Shown here piece after piece: positions 1-9,440 of a DNA stretch of 64,000 nucleotides. The stretch lies in NCBI GenBank assembly GCA_900317635.1, contig ONHN01000002.1, positions 62,001 through 126,000 of the forward strand, read 5' to 3'. Every line of letters starts with the position of its first letter. Within the stretch, counting starts at the first letter, position 1. Source of the DNA: an uncultured Prevotellaceae bacterium. Its GTDB lineage: Bacteria > Bacteroidota > Bacteroidia > Bacteroidales > Bacteroidaceae. The notes under the pieces were generated by a model. The model saw only the letters and a list, made by a program, of their open reading frames with translations. It searched no databases and had not been told where the DNA came from. A program made the position numbers and the translations under genes.

Positions 1-144
1 AGGGGTAGCTGCAAAACATTTCTTTACGCCGTAGGAGCTAACGGCTTGCTGGCTGACAATCGCTCCCGCTTTCCACGGAGCAAACTGCGCTGTGGCAAGT
101 AGCGGGGCAACAATCAATAAGGCAAGGAGGAAGACTTTTTTCAT
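1..144 (-). CDS. Partial secreted protein of unknown identity (N-terminus only)
   Basis: A reading frame starts at an ATG at 144 on the minus strand and runs off the window, so only 48 residues are visible. The first 20 residues form a classic signal peptide: MKK, then a leucine-rich hydrophobic core ending in ATAQ. The mature part begins FAPWKAGAIVSQQAV. The short gap to murI suggests co-transcription from upstream. The visible piece carries no catalytic motif. The short stretch after the signal peptide loosely recalls Bacteroidetes M15-type peptidases, but that is a weak impression and I do not assign it. Confidence 0.6.
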   Translation of the reverse strand, partial: MKKVFLLALLIVAPLLATAQFAPWKAGAIVSQQAVSSYGVKKCFAATP

Positions 145-181
145 TGATGAATTGAATTATACGGTTTTAATGATGCCCATC

Positions 182-1006
182 TTAGCATTCGGGCAACTTC
201 ACTTCGTCCACCTTGATGTCGGTTTCGTGGAGGAAGACGGCTGCGGCTTCGCGGAACTTACCCGAACTTTCCGTCGTGAGGTATTGGCACGTGCCGCCAC
301 GACTTACCTTGCTTTCTATTTCGGGGTGACGCTTGAGGTAATCGACGAGGCTCTTAGCTACGTATTCGCCTTGTTCGACAATGCGCACGCCGGCAGGTGC
401 AAACTTCACGATTTTGCGCATGAGCAAAGGAAAATGCGTGCAACCGAGGATGATGGTGTCAATCTTCGGGTCGAGCAACATCAGTTGGTCCAGGCGTTTC
501 TTCACGAAGTAGTCGGCTCCTGGCGAGTCGTATTCGTTGTACTCCACCAGCGGGACCCACATGGGGCAGGCCAGTGCCGTGAGCTGCATCTCGGGGTCGG
601 TCTTCTTAAGTTCCATCGTGTAGCTACCCGAGTTGACGGTGCCCGCCGTGGCCAACAGACCTACGTGGTGCGATTTCGTCAGTTCGGGGATGCACTCCAC
701 CGTGGGACGTATGACGCCTAAGACGCGACGGTCGCTGCCAAAGCGCGGTAGGTCGTTCATCTGAATGGTGCGCAGGGCTTTAGCCGAGGCGGTGTTACAA
801 GCCAAGATGACGAGTTGGCAGTCGCGATTGAGCAACGACTCAACGGCCTCCAGCGTGAAACGATAAATCACGTCGAAACTGTGAGGACCGTAGGGCGCAC
901 GAGCGTTGTCGCCAAGATAAAGATAGTCGTACTGAGGGAGATATTGGCGTATTTGGCGCAGAATGGTCATGCCGCCGTAACCGCTATCGAAAATACCGAT
1001 TTTCAT
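182..1006 (-). CDS. murI: Glutamate racemase
   Basis: This cytoplasmic, cofactor-independent racemase makes D-glutamate for peptidoglycan. The 274-residue length is normal for the family. The N-terminal IGIFDSGYGGMT motif and DNARAPYG loop are present. Both catalytic cysteines are in place: Cys70 in ACNTASA and Cys189 in GCTHFP. The ATG at 1006 puts the family's usual MKIGIFDSG at the N-terminus. An OmpH-like gene lies just upstream on the same strand. An ompH-murI neighbourhood is common in Bacteroidetes. Confidence 0.97.
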   Translation of the reverse strand: MKIGIFDSGYGGMTILRQIRQYLPQYDYLYLGDNARAPYGPHSFDVIYRFTLEAVESLLNRDCQLVILACNTASAKALRTIQMNDLPRFGSDRRVLGVIRPTVECIPELTKSHHVGLLATAGTVNSGSYTMELKKTDPEMQLTALACPMWVPLVEYNEYDSPGADYFVKKRLDQLMLLDPKIDTIILGCTHFPLLMRKIVKFAPAGVRIVEQGEYVAKSLVDYLKRHPEIESKVSRGGTCQYLTTESSGKFREAAAVFLHETDIKVDEVKLPEC

Positions 1007-1107
1007 ACGTTATGTGTTTATAGGTTTAAGCCCATACGCTGTCCTATGAGGGGGGAAGGTAGCTTTTGTTTCTATTGAAAGGCGAGGGGGCTTGTAACGT
1101 TTAATGT

Positions 1108-1632
1108 TTATTGCTTAACGTTTGAGGTTTTCTCTACCACGAAGGGCGTTGCATCTTCGCTGACGTTAGGGTGAAGGAAGGGGAAGGCTTGCTGGTCGAG
1201 GTTGATGATGTATTCGTAGCCACGCTCTAAGCCCACAGCGCGAATGGCAGCGTCAAGGCGCTCCCGCACAGGAGCCATCATTTCTTCTTCAGCATCGCGC
1301 AGGAGTTTTTCGGCCTCTTTGCGGAAAGCAATGCCGCGCTCCATCGCGTCTTGCAAGTCGCGCTGGCGCTTTAGCAGGATGTTTTGAGGAAAATCCTTTT
1401 GGCCTTGCAGGAATTCGGCAAATTGTCGGTTGAAACTTGTTTCGTTGTAGTCCGTTTCGGCTTGATACTTTGCGCGAAGCGTGTCGAGCTGGGCCATGAC
1501 GCGGGGCGTTTCGGGCATTTGCTGCAACAGGGCATCGTAGTGGAGGTAGCCGTAGCGGGCTTGCGCAGCGCACGTCATGCTTAGGCTGCAAGCTGCAAGC
1601 ATAGCGCAAAAAGCAAGTAGTATCTTCTTCAT
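1108..1632 (-). CDS. OmpH/Skp-family periplasmic chaperone
   Basis: A 174-residue secreted protein of the Skp/OmpH type, which holds unfolded outer-membrane proteins in the periplasm. I chose the ATG at 1632 because it starts a clear signal peptide (MKKILLAFCAMLAACSLSM, ending in CAAQA). The frame stays open further upstream, but that would put a non-signal extension in front. The mature protein opens with the family-like RYGYLHYDALLQQMPE, followed by a charged, helical middle (about residues 45-130) and a short hydrophobic C-terminal strand. The link to murI supports the call. Sequence similarity in this family is low, so the call rests on architecture and context. Confidence 0.8.
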   Translation of the reverse strand: MKKILLAFCAMLAACSLSMTCAAQARYGYLHYDALLQQMPETPRVMAQLDTLRAKYQAETDYNETSFNRQFAEFLQGQKDFPQNILLKRQRDLQDAMERGIAFRKEAEKLLRDAEEEMMAPVRERLDAAIRAVGLERGYEYIINLDQQAFPFLHPNVSEDATPFVVEKTSNVKQ

Positions 1633-1684
1633 AAAAGGCGTGTTATATTGGCGGCAAATGATAAAAATGCCGCTTCGCTGCCTG

Positions 1685-1692
1685 CAAAAGTA
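1685..1692 (-). promoter_or_regulatory. Putative -7 box for ompH-murI
   Basis: On the minus strand this reads TACTTTTG, an exact match to the Bacteroidetes -7 consensus TAnnTTTG, 52 bases before the ompH start. I see no good TTTG at the -33 position, so it is a half-match only. Confidence 0.4.
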
Positions 1693-1696
1693 CGCA

Positions 1697-1733
1697 TTTT
1701 TTTTTACACTACTATAATTTCTTTGTACTTTCG
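1697..1733 (+). promoter_or_regulatory. Putative Bacteroidetes promoter for the SLC13 transporter
   Basis: A T-run (1697-1705) stands where the -33 element should be. Twenty bases later comes TACTTTCG (1726-1733), one mismatch from TAnnTTTG. It lies about 75 bases before the ATG at 1809. Confidence 0.45.
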
Positions 1734-1788
1734 CGCCGACTTTTGTTCCCGAAAGTTGGCAAACCGCCACAAGACTACTCTTCGAAAC

Positions 1789-1808
1789 CATACAATATTA
1801 ATATTATA
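1789..1808 (+). repeat. AT-rich islet at a start codon (copy 1 of an exact 19-bp match)
   Basis: The sequence ATACAATATTAATATTATA lies immediately before the ATG of the transporter. The same 19 bases occur on the minus strand at the beginning of the lipoprotein gene at 24588. It contains the palindrome AATATTAATATT. Such AT-rich stretches may keep the start codon unstructured in a group that lacks Shine-Dalgarno boxes. Confidence 0.6.
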
Positions 1809-3263
1809 ATGGAAGAACGCCATCTTAATAACATTGCAGCGCACAAGAAGCTCTATTCGTTTATTCTGACGCTGCTCGTGACCATTATCGTGTGGAACCT
1901 GCCAACTAGCATGTTCCACATTGACGGATTGACCGTTGTGCAGCAACGCATCATTGCCATCTTTGTCTTCGCCACGCTTTCGTGGCTGACAGAGGCTGTG
2001 CCCTCGTGGGCTACTTCGCTGGCTATCATTGCCTCAATGTGTCTGACGGTGTCGAACAACGCCCTGACCCCCTTCAAGGGCGAAGGTCAAGGCTTCGGCG
2101 AACTGCTCAGTGCGAAGGCCATTATGGCTTCGTTTGCCGACCCTGTCATCATGCTGTTCCTCGGTGGTTTCATCTTGGCTATTGCTGCCAGCAAATATGG
2201 CCTCGACGTGCTCTTGGCGCGTAAGATGCTGAAGCCTTTCGGCAATAAGAGCGAGAACGTCTTGTTGGGCTTCTTGCTCATTACGGGCCTCTTCTCCATG
2301 TTTGTCAGCAATACGGCCACAGCCGCCATGATGCTGACTTTCCTCACACCCGTGTTTGCCGCCATGCCAGCCAATGGTAAAGGCCGCATCGCCCTGACGC
2401 TCTCCATTCCTGTGGCCGCTAACCTTGGCGGTATGGGCACGCCTATCGGCACACCGCCTAATGCCATCGCCTTGCAGCAGCTGGGCGAGATGGGCATGAG
2501 CATCGATTTCGGCCAGTGGATGATGATGATGATGCCGCTCGTTGCACTGCTCTTGTTCCTTTCGTGGCGTGTTATCCTGTGGTTCTTCCCCTTCACGAAG
2601 AAGACCATCGACCTTGAAATCACAGGTTACGTGCATCGTGGTTGGAAGATGTGGGTTGTTAGTGGTACGTTCATTCTGACCATTCTGTTGTGGGTTATTC
2701 CCAAGGACTATACGGGCATCGACTCTAACACCGTGGCCCTCGTGCCGATGGCCATTTTCGCGCTGACGGGCGTGATTGGTGCTAAGGACTTGCAGGAAAT
2801 CAACTGGAGCGTCATTTGGATGGTGGCCGGTGGTTTCGCCCTGGGAATTGGTCTGAACTCCTCTGGCCTTGCCGACGCTGCAATCGAAAGTATTCCCTTT
2901 GGTGAGTGGTCGCCTATCGTCATTCTGTTGGTTTCGGGCATCATTTGCTACGTCCTCTCCAACTTCATCAGCAACACCGCCACGGCCGCACTGCTTGCCC
3001 CCATCCTTGCTACGGTTTGCAAAGGTATGGGCAGCTCGCTCGATACTATTGGCGGAACGACAACTATCCTTGTCGGTCTTGCCGTGGCCGCCTCCTCGGC
3101 CATGTGCCTGCCCATCTCCACACCGCCTAACGCCATTGCCTTCTCCACGGGACTGGTGAAACAAAACGATATGCTCAAGATTGGTATCACCGTGGGCATC
3201 CTGACGATGGCTTTAGGCTACGCCATGCTCTTCACCATTGGTAAGTTGCATTTGCTTGGATAA
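1809..3263 (+). CDS. DASS/SLC13-family sodium:dicarboxylate (or anion) symporter
   Basis: A polytopic inner-membrane transporter of 484 residues. The divalent anion:Na+ symporter hallmarks occur twice, as expected from its inverted-repeat fold: SNTATAAMM with GTPIGTPPNAIA in the first half, and SNTATAALLAPI with LPISTPPNAIAF near the end. Members carry succinate, other C4-dicarboxylates, citrate or sulfate; I cannot tell the substrate by eye. The ATG at 1809 is preferred over an in-frame one at 1743 because it gives a normal short cytoplasmic N-terminus before the first membrane helix. An AT-rich motif sits directly before this ATG. The gene appears to be a single transcription unit. Confidence 0.9.
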   Translation: MEERHLNNIAAHKKLYSFILTLLVTIIVWNLPTSMFHIDGLTVVQQRIIAIFVFATLSWLTEAVPSWATSLAIIASMCLTVSNNALTPFKGEGQGFGELLSAKAIMASFADPVIMLFLGGFILAIAASKYGLDVLLARKMLKPFGNKSENVLLGFLLITGLFSMFVSNTATAAMMLTFLTPVFAAMPANGKGRIALTLSIPVAANLGGMGTPIGTPPNAIALQQLGEMGMSIDFGQWMMMMMPLVALLLFLSWRVILWFFPFTKKTIDLEITGYVHRGWKMWVVSGTFILTILLWVIPKDYTGIDSNTVALVPMAIFALTGVIGAKDLQEINWSVIWMVAGGFALGIGLNSSGLADAAIESIPFGEWSPIVILLVSGIICYVLSNFISNTATAALLAPILATVCKGMGSSLDTIGGTTTILVGLAVAASSAMCLPISTPPNAIAFSTGLVKQNDMLKIGITVGILTMALGYAMLFTIGKLHLLG

Positions 3264-3270
3264 AATAAGG

Positions 3271-3300
3271 CGTCACTTGTCACTCGTCACTCGTCACTAA
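3271..3300 (-). repeat. GTGACRA-type intergenic repeat
   Basis: On the plus strand, CGTCACT-type units are repeated four times with TTGT or CGT joints, just before ffh. Read on the minus strand the unit is GTGACGA or GTGACAA with a 7-bp period. The same motif recurs at 38895, 40251, 45807, 51531, 58505 and 58577 and inside the larger repeats at 38657 and 60381. Confidence 0.7.
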
Positions 3301-3312
3301 AAATTCTGCACT

Positions 3313-4638
3313 ATGTTCGATAATCTTTCAGAGCGTTTAGAGCGCTCGTTCAAAATACTGAAAGGTGAAGGCCGCATCACCGAGATTAACGTGGCCGAAA
3401 CGATGAAGGACATTCGCCGTGCCCTTATCGATGCCGACGTAAACTATAAGGTAGCCAAGAGCTTCACCGACGAAGTGAAGCAAAAAGCCTTGGGACAGAA
3501 CGTGCTGACGGCCGTGATGCCTGGGCAGTTGCTCGTGAAGATTGTTCACGACGAACTGGCCGTCTTGATGGGCGGTAAGGCAGCCGAGTTTAACGTGGAG
3601 GGTCGTCCCGCCATCGTCCTTATGTCGGGTTTGCAAGGCTCGGGTAAGACCACGATGAGCGGAAAACTGGCGCTCCTGATGAAGACGCGCAAGAGTAAAA
3701 AGCCCCTGCTCGTTGCTTGCGACGTCTATCGCCCAGCAGCCATTGAACAGCTGAAGACGCTCGGCGCACAAATTGATGTGCCCGTCTATAGCGAGTCCGA
3801 AAGCAAAGACCCCGTACAGATTGCCCTCAACGCCATTGCTGAGGCCAAGGCTAAGGGCAACGACCTCGTCATTGTCGATACGGCGGGCCGCCTGGCCGTT
3901 GACGAAGAGATGATGCAGGAGATTGCTGCCATCAAGCAAGCCATTCAACCGCAAGAGACCCTCTTCGTCGTGGATGCCATGACGGGTCAGGACGCTGTCA
4001 ATACGGCTAAGGAGTTCAACGATCGCCTCGACTTCGATGGCGTAGTCCTGACGAAGCTCGATGGCGATACGCGCGGTGGTGCTGCCATTTCCATTCGCAC
4101 CGTCGTCACCAAGCCCATTAAGTTCATCGGTACGGGCGAGAAGCTCGAAGCGCTCGACGTATTCCACCCCGAACGCATGGCCGACCGCATCCTCGGTATG
4201 GGCGACGTAGTCAGCCTCGTAGAGCGGGCCCAACAGCAATACGATGAGGCCGAGGCGCGCAAGTTGCAGAAGAAGATTGCCAAAAACCAATTTGGCTTCG
4301 ACGACTTCCTTGCCCAAATTCAGCAAATCAAGAAGATGGGTAACATCAAGGAATTGGCCTCGATGATACCTGGCGTGGGTAAAGCCATCAAGGACATCGA
4401 CATCGACGACAACGCCTTCAAGAGTGTGGAAGCTATCATACAGAGCATGACGCCCTACGAGCGCCAACACCCCGAAGTGCTCAACCAAAGCCGCAAACAG
4501 CGCATTGCACGCGGTTCTGGCACCAACATCGCCGAGGTCAACCGCCTTGTGAAGCAGTTCGACCAAACACGCAAAATGATGCGCATGATGTCGGGTTCTA
4601 AATTGCCTGGCATGATGGGACGCATGCCAAGAAGATAG
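3313..4638 (+). CDS. ffh: Signal recognition particle GTPase Ffh
   Basis: The SRP54 protein binds 4.5S RNA and signal sequences and targets nascent membrane proteins to FtsY. At 441 residues it has the full N-G-M layout: an N helical bundle (about 1-90), the GTPase with GLQGSGKTT, the DTAGRLAVD and TKLDGDTRGGAA motifs, and a methionine-rich M domain (about 320-441) ending in MRMMSGSKLPGMMGRMPRR. The RIARGSG RNA-binding segment is visible. The ATG at 3313 gives the expected MFDNLSERL start. No 4.5S RNA gene is apparent nearby. Confidence 0.98.
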   Translation: MFDNLSERLERSFKILKGEGRITEINVAETMKDIRRALIDADVNYKVAKSFTDEVKQKALGQNVLTAVMPGQLLVKIVHDELAVLMGGKAAEFNVEGRPAIVLMSGLQGSGKTTMSGKLALLMKTRKSKKPLLVACDVYRPAAIEQLKTLGAQIDVPVYSESESKDPVQIALNAIAEAKAKGNDLVIVDTAGRLAVDEEMMQEIAAIKQAIQPQETLFVVDAMTGQDAVNTAKEFNDRLDFDGVVLTKLDGDTRGGAAISIRTVVTKPIKFIGTGEKLEALDVFHPERMADRILGMGDVVSLVERAQQQYDEAEARKLQKKIAKNQFGFDDFLAQIQQIKKMGNIKELASMIPGVGKAIKDIDIDDNAFKSVEAIIQSMTPYERQHPEVLNQSRKQRIARGSGTNIAEVNRLVKQFDQTRKMMRMMSGSKLPGMMGRMPRR

Positions 4639-4659
4639 AACACTCCTTAAGATAGCGGT

Positions 4660-4713
4660 CGAAAGGTTTAATGTTGAATGTTGAAAGCTTGACGTTTGAC
4701 GTTAAACCTTTCG
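4660..4713 (+). terminator. Inverted repeat after ffh, possible terminator
   Basis: CGAAAGGTTTAAT (4660-4672) pairs with GTTAAACCTTTCG (4701-4713) at 12 of 13 positions, with about 28 bases between. There is no T-run after the stem, so this may be a repeat or processing structure rather than a classical terminator. Confidence 0.45.
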
Positions 4714-4747
4714 GCGCATGATAGGGCGTAGAGGCATTGCTGAGGTT

Positions 4748-4798
4748 GAAAGTTTGAAACCACGAAGAAGCACGAAGCTTTTCTAATCGACACGAATG
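4748..4798 (+). repeat. CCACGAA/CACGAA dispersed repeat, copy 1
   Basis: Reads AAAGTTTGAAACCACGAA, a second CACGAA, then CGACACGAATGC. Two related copies on the opposite strand lie at 9441-9490 and 38822-38871. The arrangement (AAACCAC, then ACGAA two or three times) is conserved while the bases between drift. Confidence 0.55.
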
Positions 4799-4856
4799 CT
4801 TTGTAGCCAGCGTCCCATAAAGCTTCCGCTCATTCATCACAAGAAAGAACCAACCT

Positions 4857-7800
4857 ATGGACCTACGCGAAGCCTTACGTCAGCGCATACTCATCCTCGA
4901 CGGTGCCATGGGCACTGCCATTCAGCAGCTCGACCTTCCCCCCGCAGCCTATCAGCGGGGGACGTGCGGCTGTGCGTGTCATGCTCAGGAGGAGCAGACG
5001 ATGAGCAACGAGTTCCTGTGCCTCTCTGCCCCCGATGCCATCCGCCGTATTCATACCGAGTATATCGACAGTGGTGCCGATATCATTACGACCAACTCCT
5101 TTTCGGCCAATGCCATATCGCAAAAAGAGTACGGGCTCGACGGGCAGGTTCGCGCGTTGAACCTGGCAGCTGCGCGGTTGGCGCGCCAGGCCGCCGACGC
5201 TTGCCGCGAGCGCATGGTGTGGGTGGCTGGTTCTATGGGACCAACGTCGAAGACGCTGAGCCTCTCTACCAACGTGAACCAGCCTGCGGAGCGCGACGTG
5301 AGTTTCAGCGAACTCGTAGAAGTTTATCACGAGCAAGCCGAAGCCTTAGTGGCGGGAGGCGTTGACTTGTTGCTGCTCGAAACGTGCTTCGATGCGCTCA
5401 ATGCCAAAGCCGCACTCTATGCCATCAGCCAGCTCAACAGACAGCTCGGGCGTACCCTGCCCGTCATGGTGTCGGCCACGCTCAACGACCGTAGCGGGCG
5501 TACGCTGACGGGACAAACGCTGGAAGCCTTTTATGTTAGCATCGCGCATTATCCTATCTTGTCCTTCGGCATCAACTGCTCCTTTGGCGTGACCGACTTG
5601 CAACCTTTCGTTGAGCACTTAGCGGCCAGCTTGCCTGTGCCGCTAAGTCTGCACCCTAATGCTGGCCTGCCCAACGAAATGGGTGCTTACGACGAAACGC
5701 CCTCGCAAATGGCCGAAGCCTTACGCAGCTTAGCCCTCAGTGGGATGCTCAATATCGCAGGTGGATGTTGCGGAACCACACCCTCACATATCCGTGCTAT
5801 CAGTCGTGCGCTAAAGGGAATTGCGCCGCGCTCGTACACTGCACCCTCCAATGCCCTCGTCGTTGCAGGCTTGGAAACCAGCGTCGTAGCGCGCCGTGCC
5901 GACGGGACGGGCTTCGTCAACATTGGCGAGCGCACCAACGTGGCTGGGTCGCGCAAGTTTGCCCGCCTCATTGCCGCACAGCAGTACGACGAAGCCCTCG
6001 TCGTAGCACGCCATCAGGTGGAGAGCGGTGCCAACATCATCGATGTCAACATGGACGATGCCATGCTCGATAGTCGGAAAGAGATGCAAACATTCCTGCG
6101 CTACGTGGCTGGCGAACCCGCCGTGGCGCGCGCGGCTTTGATGATCGACTCCTCCGATTGGGACACAATCATTGCAGGACTGCAAAATGCGCAGGGAAAG
6201 TGCATCGTCAATTCTATCAGCTTAAAAAACGGCGAGGCCGATTTCCTTGAAAAGGCGCGCGAGCTACATCGCTATGGGGCCGCCGCCGTGGTGATGGCTT
6301 TCGACGAGCAGGGACAGGCCACCACCTACGAACGCAAAATAGCTATCTGCCAACGCGCCTACGACCTGCTCACCGCCAACGGCTTTCCTGCTCGCGACAT
6401 TATATTCGACGTCAACGTGCTGTCTGTTGGCACGGGAATTGCTGAGCATAATAATTATGCGCTCGACTTCATTCGCGCCGTGGCGTGGATAAAGCAAAAC
6501 CTCCCTGCCTGCAAAACCAGTGGGGGCATATCGAACCTCTCCTTCGCTTTTCGCGGCAACAACGTAGTGCGTCAGGCCATGCACGCCGCCTTCCTCTACC
6601 ACGCCGTGCAGGCAGGGCTGGATATGGCCATTGTCAATCCGGCCATGCTCCAGGTTTACGACCAGATAGACCCCGCGTTGCTCACGTGCGTAGAGGACGT
6701 TATCCTCAATCGGCGTGCCGATGCCACCGACCGCCTCGCAGCACTTGCCGAGCAGCTGAAAAATGCGCAGTCGGCACCTGCCGAAGCAAAGGAACCTGCA
6801 CTTGAAGCGTGGCGAAAGCAACCCGTCGGGCAGCGCTTGGCCACGGCTCTGGCTAAAGGTGTGGGCGAGTATTTGACCGAAGACCTCGGCGAGGCGTTGC
6901 AGGCTAATGGTGCCGATGCCGTGGCTCTGATTGAAGGCCCGCTAATGCAGGGCATGGAACACGTCGGCCAGCTCTTTGGCGAAGGCAAAATGTTCTTGCC
7001 TCAGGTGGTGAAGGCGGCGAAGGTGATGAAAGAGGCCGTAGCCATCTTGCAACCTTACCTCGCGCAGCGCCTAATTTCCGCCACGGCTGCGTCACAGCGT
7101 CCAAAGGTCGTCATTGCCACCGTAGCGGGCGACGTTCACGACATAGGCAAAAACATCGTGGGCATCGTGCTGGCGTGCAACAACTTCGAGGTGATAGACC
7201 TCGGCGTGATGGTCTCGGCTGACGACATACTGGCCGCTGTGCGAGAGCATCGGCCTCTTCTCGTTGGTGTCAGTGGGCTGATAACGCCTTCCTTGCGCGA
7301 AATGGAGCGGCTCTGTCAGCTCTTCGAGCGCGAAGGCCTGCACACACCGCTCTTCGTGGGCGGTGCCACCACCTCGGCACTGCATACCGCCGTGAAGCTC
7401 GCGCCGCTCTATCCTTCAGGCTGCGTGGCCTACGGGGGCGATGCCTCGGCCTCGGCGGTGTTGGCAAAGCGTATGCAGATAGCGCCCGAGGAGACGCAGG
7501 CCGACATACGAAAGCAGCAAGCGGCTTTGCGCAAGCAGTACGCGCAGCGTCAACCGTCGGCCCAAGTCTCGTTTGCGGAGGCCTGTCGGCGAGCACCGCA
7601 GTTCGACTTCCCTGCCCATTATCCTACGTTGCAGGAGCTAAAGCCTGCTGAGGCTTTTGTACCTACCATAGCCGATGTAACGCCTTACGTCAACTGGCAG
7701 ATGTTGCTGCACTTCTGGGGCTTCCACGGCGATGAGCCTGAAGCACACCAGACGCTTGAAGACGCGCGTGCCATGCTGGCTCAAGCCGAGGCAGAGGGGT

Positions 7801-8351
7801 CGCTCTTCTTGGGCGTGGCCCTGCGCTATATGAACGCCACGCGATGCGGCAACGATATCCTGCTCGACGACGGTACGCATCTGCCAATGCTTCGCTCGCA
7901 AACGCTTGCCACGCAATGCCTCTCGCTGGCCGACTACTTCGATGCTGAGCGTCCGTTGCCCATAGGACTCTTCTGCGCCACGGCCTATGCGAAGCAGACA
8001 CCTGCCGATGCTAAGAGCTACGAAGCCTTGATGCAGCACGCCCTCTGCGCGCGGCTCGTGGAAGCCACAGCCGAATGGTTGCAGCAGCGTATATATAATA
8101 AGGAACGCGTGCGCGCGATACGTCCCGCCATTGGCTATCCTGTTTGTCCCGACCATGCGCTGAAGCACACCGTGCTCCGACTGACGCAGGCGCAACAACG
8201 CTTGGGCGTGAGCATCAACGAGCATCATTCCATCACACCCTCCACCTCCGTCTGCGCCCTCTTCATAGCGCACCCCGAGGCCCGACTCTTCGCCGTCGAG
8301 GGCGTTGACGATGCGCAGCGGACCGACTACGAAAAGCGCGTCAACTCATAA
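4857..8351 (+). CDS. metH: Cobalamin-dependent methionine synthase
   Basis: Transfers the methyl group of 5-methyltetrahydrofolate to homocysteine through cobalamin. All four modules fit in 1164 residues. The homocysteine domain (about 1-325) has zinc ligands Cys241 in NCSFG and Cys304/Cys305 in GGCCGT. The pterin domain has NIGERTNVAGS (about 355). The cobalamin cap and Rossmann domain carry DVHDIGKN, with the cobalt-ligand His761. A C-terminal reactivation domain (about 930-1164) has RPAIGYPVCPDH, the S-adenosylmethionine-binding signature. The end is slightly shorter than in E. coli (1227). No cobalamin riboswitch is visible in the 218-base leader. metF follows after 14 bases, an obvious functional pair. 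Confidence 0.97.
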   Translation: MDLREALRQRILILDGAMGTAIQQLDLPPAAYQRGTCGCACHAQEEQTMSNEFLCLSAPDAIRRIHTEYIDSGADIITTNSFSANAISQKEYGLDGQVRALNLAAARLARQAADACRERMVWVAGSMGPTSKTLSLSTNVNQPAERDVSFSELVEVYHEQAEALVAGGVDLLLLETCFDALNAKAALYAISQLNRQLGRTLPVMVSATLNDRSGRTLTGQTLEAFYVSIAHYPILSFGINCSFGVTDLQPFVEHLAASLPVPLSLHPNAGLPNEMGAYDETPSQMAEALRSLALSGMLNIAGGCCGTTPSHIRAISRALKGIAPRSYTAPSNALVVAGLETSVVARRADGTGFVNIGERTNVAGSRKFARLIAAQQYDEALVVARHQVESGANIIDVNMDDAMLDSRKEMQTFLRYVAGEPAVARAALMIDSSDWDTIIAGLQNAQGKCIVNSISLKNGEADFLEKARELHRYGAAAVVMAFDEQGQATTYERKIAICQRAYDLLTANGFPARDIIFDVNVLSVGTGIAEHNNYALDFIRAVAWIKQNLPACKTSGGISNLSFAFRGNNVVRQAMHAAFLYHAVQAGLDMAIVNPAMLQVYDQIDPALLTCVEDVILNRRADATDRLAALAEQLKNAQSAPAEAKEPALEAWRKQPVGQRLATALAKGVGEYLTEDLGEALQANGADAVALIEGPLMQGMEHVGQLFGEGKMFLPQVVKAAKVMKEAVAILQPYLAQRLISATAASQRPKVVIATVAGDVHDIGKNIVGIVLACNNFEVIDLGVMVSADDILAAVREHRPLLVGVSGLITPSLREMERLCQLFEREGLHTPLFVGGATTSALHTAVKLAPLYPSGCVAYGGDASASAVLAKRMQIAPEETQADIRKQQAALRKQYAQRQPSAQVSFAEACRRAPQFDFPAHYPTLQELKPAEAFVPTIADVTPYVNWQMLLHFWGFHGDEPEAHQTLEDARAMLAQAEAEGSLFLGVALRYMNATRCGNDILLDDGTHLPMLRSQTLATQCLSLADYFDAERPLPIGLFCATAYAKQTPADAKSYEALMQHALCARLVEATAEWLQQRIYNKERVRAIRPAIGYPVCPDHALKHTVLRLTQAQQRLGVSINEHHSITPSTSVCALFIAHPEARLFAVEGVDDAQRTDYEKRVNS

Positions 8352-8365
8352 CAAAACGTCTTACT

Positions 8366-9325
8366 ATGCACCTGACCGATATCCTTCGCCAACGTCAAGG
8401 CCACGCCTTTGCTTCGTTCGAGCTTGTTCCGCCGCTCAAGGGGAGCGATGCCTCAAAGCTCGAAAGCGTGTTGCGCCATCTCCTTGAGGTGGAGCCGCCC
8501 TTTATCAACATCACGTGCCACCGCGACGAGACGGAGTATCACGCCAACCCCGACGGCACCTTCAGCAAGCTGACGCTGGCCAAACGCCCCAGCACCTTGG
8601 CCGTGGTGGCGGCGGCCCAGCAGTGTTGCCGTGGGACGGCCATCGTGCCCCACGTGATATGCGGCGGCGCATCGCGTCAGCACATAGAGAATGAACTCCT
8701 CGACTTCCGCTTCCTCGGCATTGACAACGTGATGGCGCTGCGCGGCGATGCCCCGCTCGGACAGAAGCACTTCATTCCCGAGCCAAGCGGCTTTGCCCAT
8801 ACCAACGAGCTCGTAGCGCTAATCAGCAACCTGAACAGTGGCAAGTATCTCGACCCCACCGTCAAGGATCCGCAACCCACGAACTTCTGCGTGGGCGTAG
8901 CGGCATATCCCGAAAAGCACTTCGAAGCGCCCAACATAGAAGAAGACATTGCCAACCTCAAGCGCAAAGTGGAGGCTGGTGCCGACTACGTCGTTACGCA
9001 GATGTTCTTCAGCAATGACGTGTTCTACGACTTCGTCCGCCGTGCGCGCGCCGCAGGCATCGCGGTGCCTATCATCCCTGGCCTAAAGCCTTTGGCTACG
9101 GTCCGACAGATAGAACTCCTGCCGCGCACGTTCCACATCGACATCCCCGCCGACCTCGCTACGGCCATGCGCAATGCCCCCACTGCCGACGCTGCCCGCA
9201 ACGTAGGAACGGAGTGGGCGCTCATGCAAAGCCGCGACCTCCTGCGCCACGGCGTGCCCGCCATCCACTACTACACAATGGGCAACCCCGACAACGCCCT
9301 CAAAATCGTGCGCCAAGCGTTCTAA
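8366..9325 (+). CDS. metF: Methylenetetrahydrofolate reductase
   Basis: An FAD enzyme that reduces 5,10-methylene-THF to 5-methyl-THF, the methyl donor for MetH directly upstream. The 319-residue TIM barrel shows family landmarks: FELVPPLKG near the start, DNVMALRGDAP (about 130), VEAGADYVVTQMFF (about 200) and the PGLKPL loop. Only 14 bases separate it from metH, so the two are almost certainly one transcript. The ATG at 8366 fits the usual short N-terminus. Confidence 0.97.
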   Translation: MHLTDILRQRQGHAFASFELVPPLKGSDASKLESVLRHLLEVEPPFINITCHRDETEYHANPDGTFSKLTLAKRPSTLAVVAAAQQCCRGTAIVPHVICGGASRQHIENELLDFRFLGIDNVMALRGDAPLGQKHFIPEPSGFAHTNELVALISNLNSGKYLDPTVKDPQPTNFCVGVAAYPEKHFEAPNIEEDIANLKRKVEAGADYVVTQMFFSNDVFYDFVRRARAAGIAVPIIPGLKPLATVRQIELLPRTFHIDIPADLATAMRNAPTADAARNVGTEWALMQSRDLLRHGVPAIHYYTMGNPDNALKIVRQAF

Positions 9326-9440
9326 AGATCGTAGGTGGCGCAGGCCCCTTGGGAGCGCAGCCGCCTCGCCAGTTAAGTATAGCGCGTTGTCAACGCGCCC
9401 CTAACTGAAAGCATCCGCCCCCCAACCGAGCCACAACGCG

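Noticed and set aside
2034..3164. Long open frame opposite the SLC13 transporter (376 codons)
   Set aside because: A shadow of the real gene: His/Gln/Gly-rich composition with no domain, and the plus strand has a clear transporter.
4639..4856. Cobalamin riboswitch before metH
   Set aside because: I see no B12-box-like conserved core in the 218 bases; the gap holds an inverted repeat and a dispersed repeat instead.
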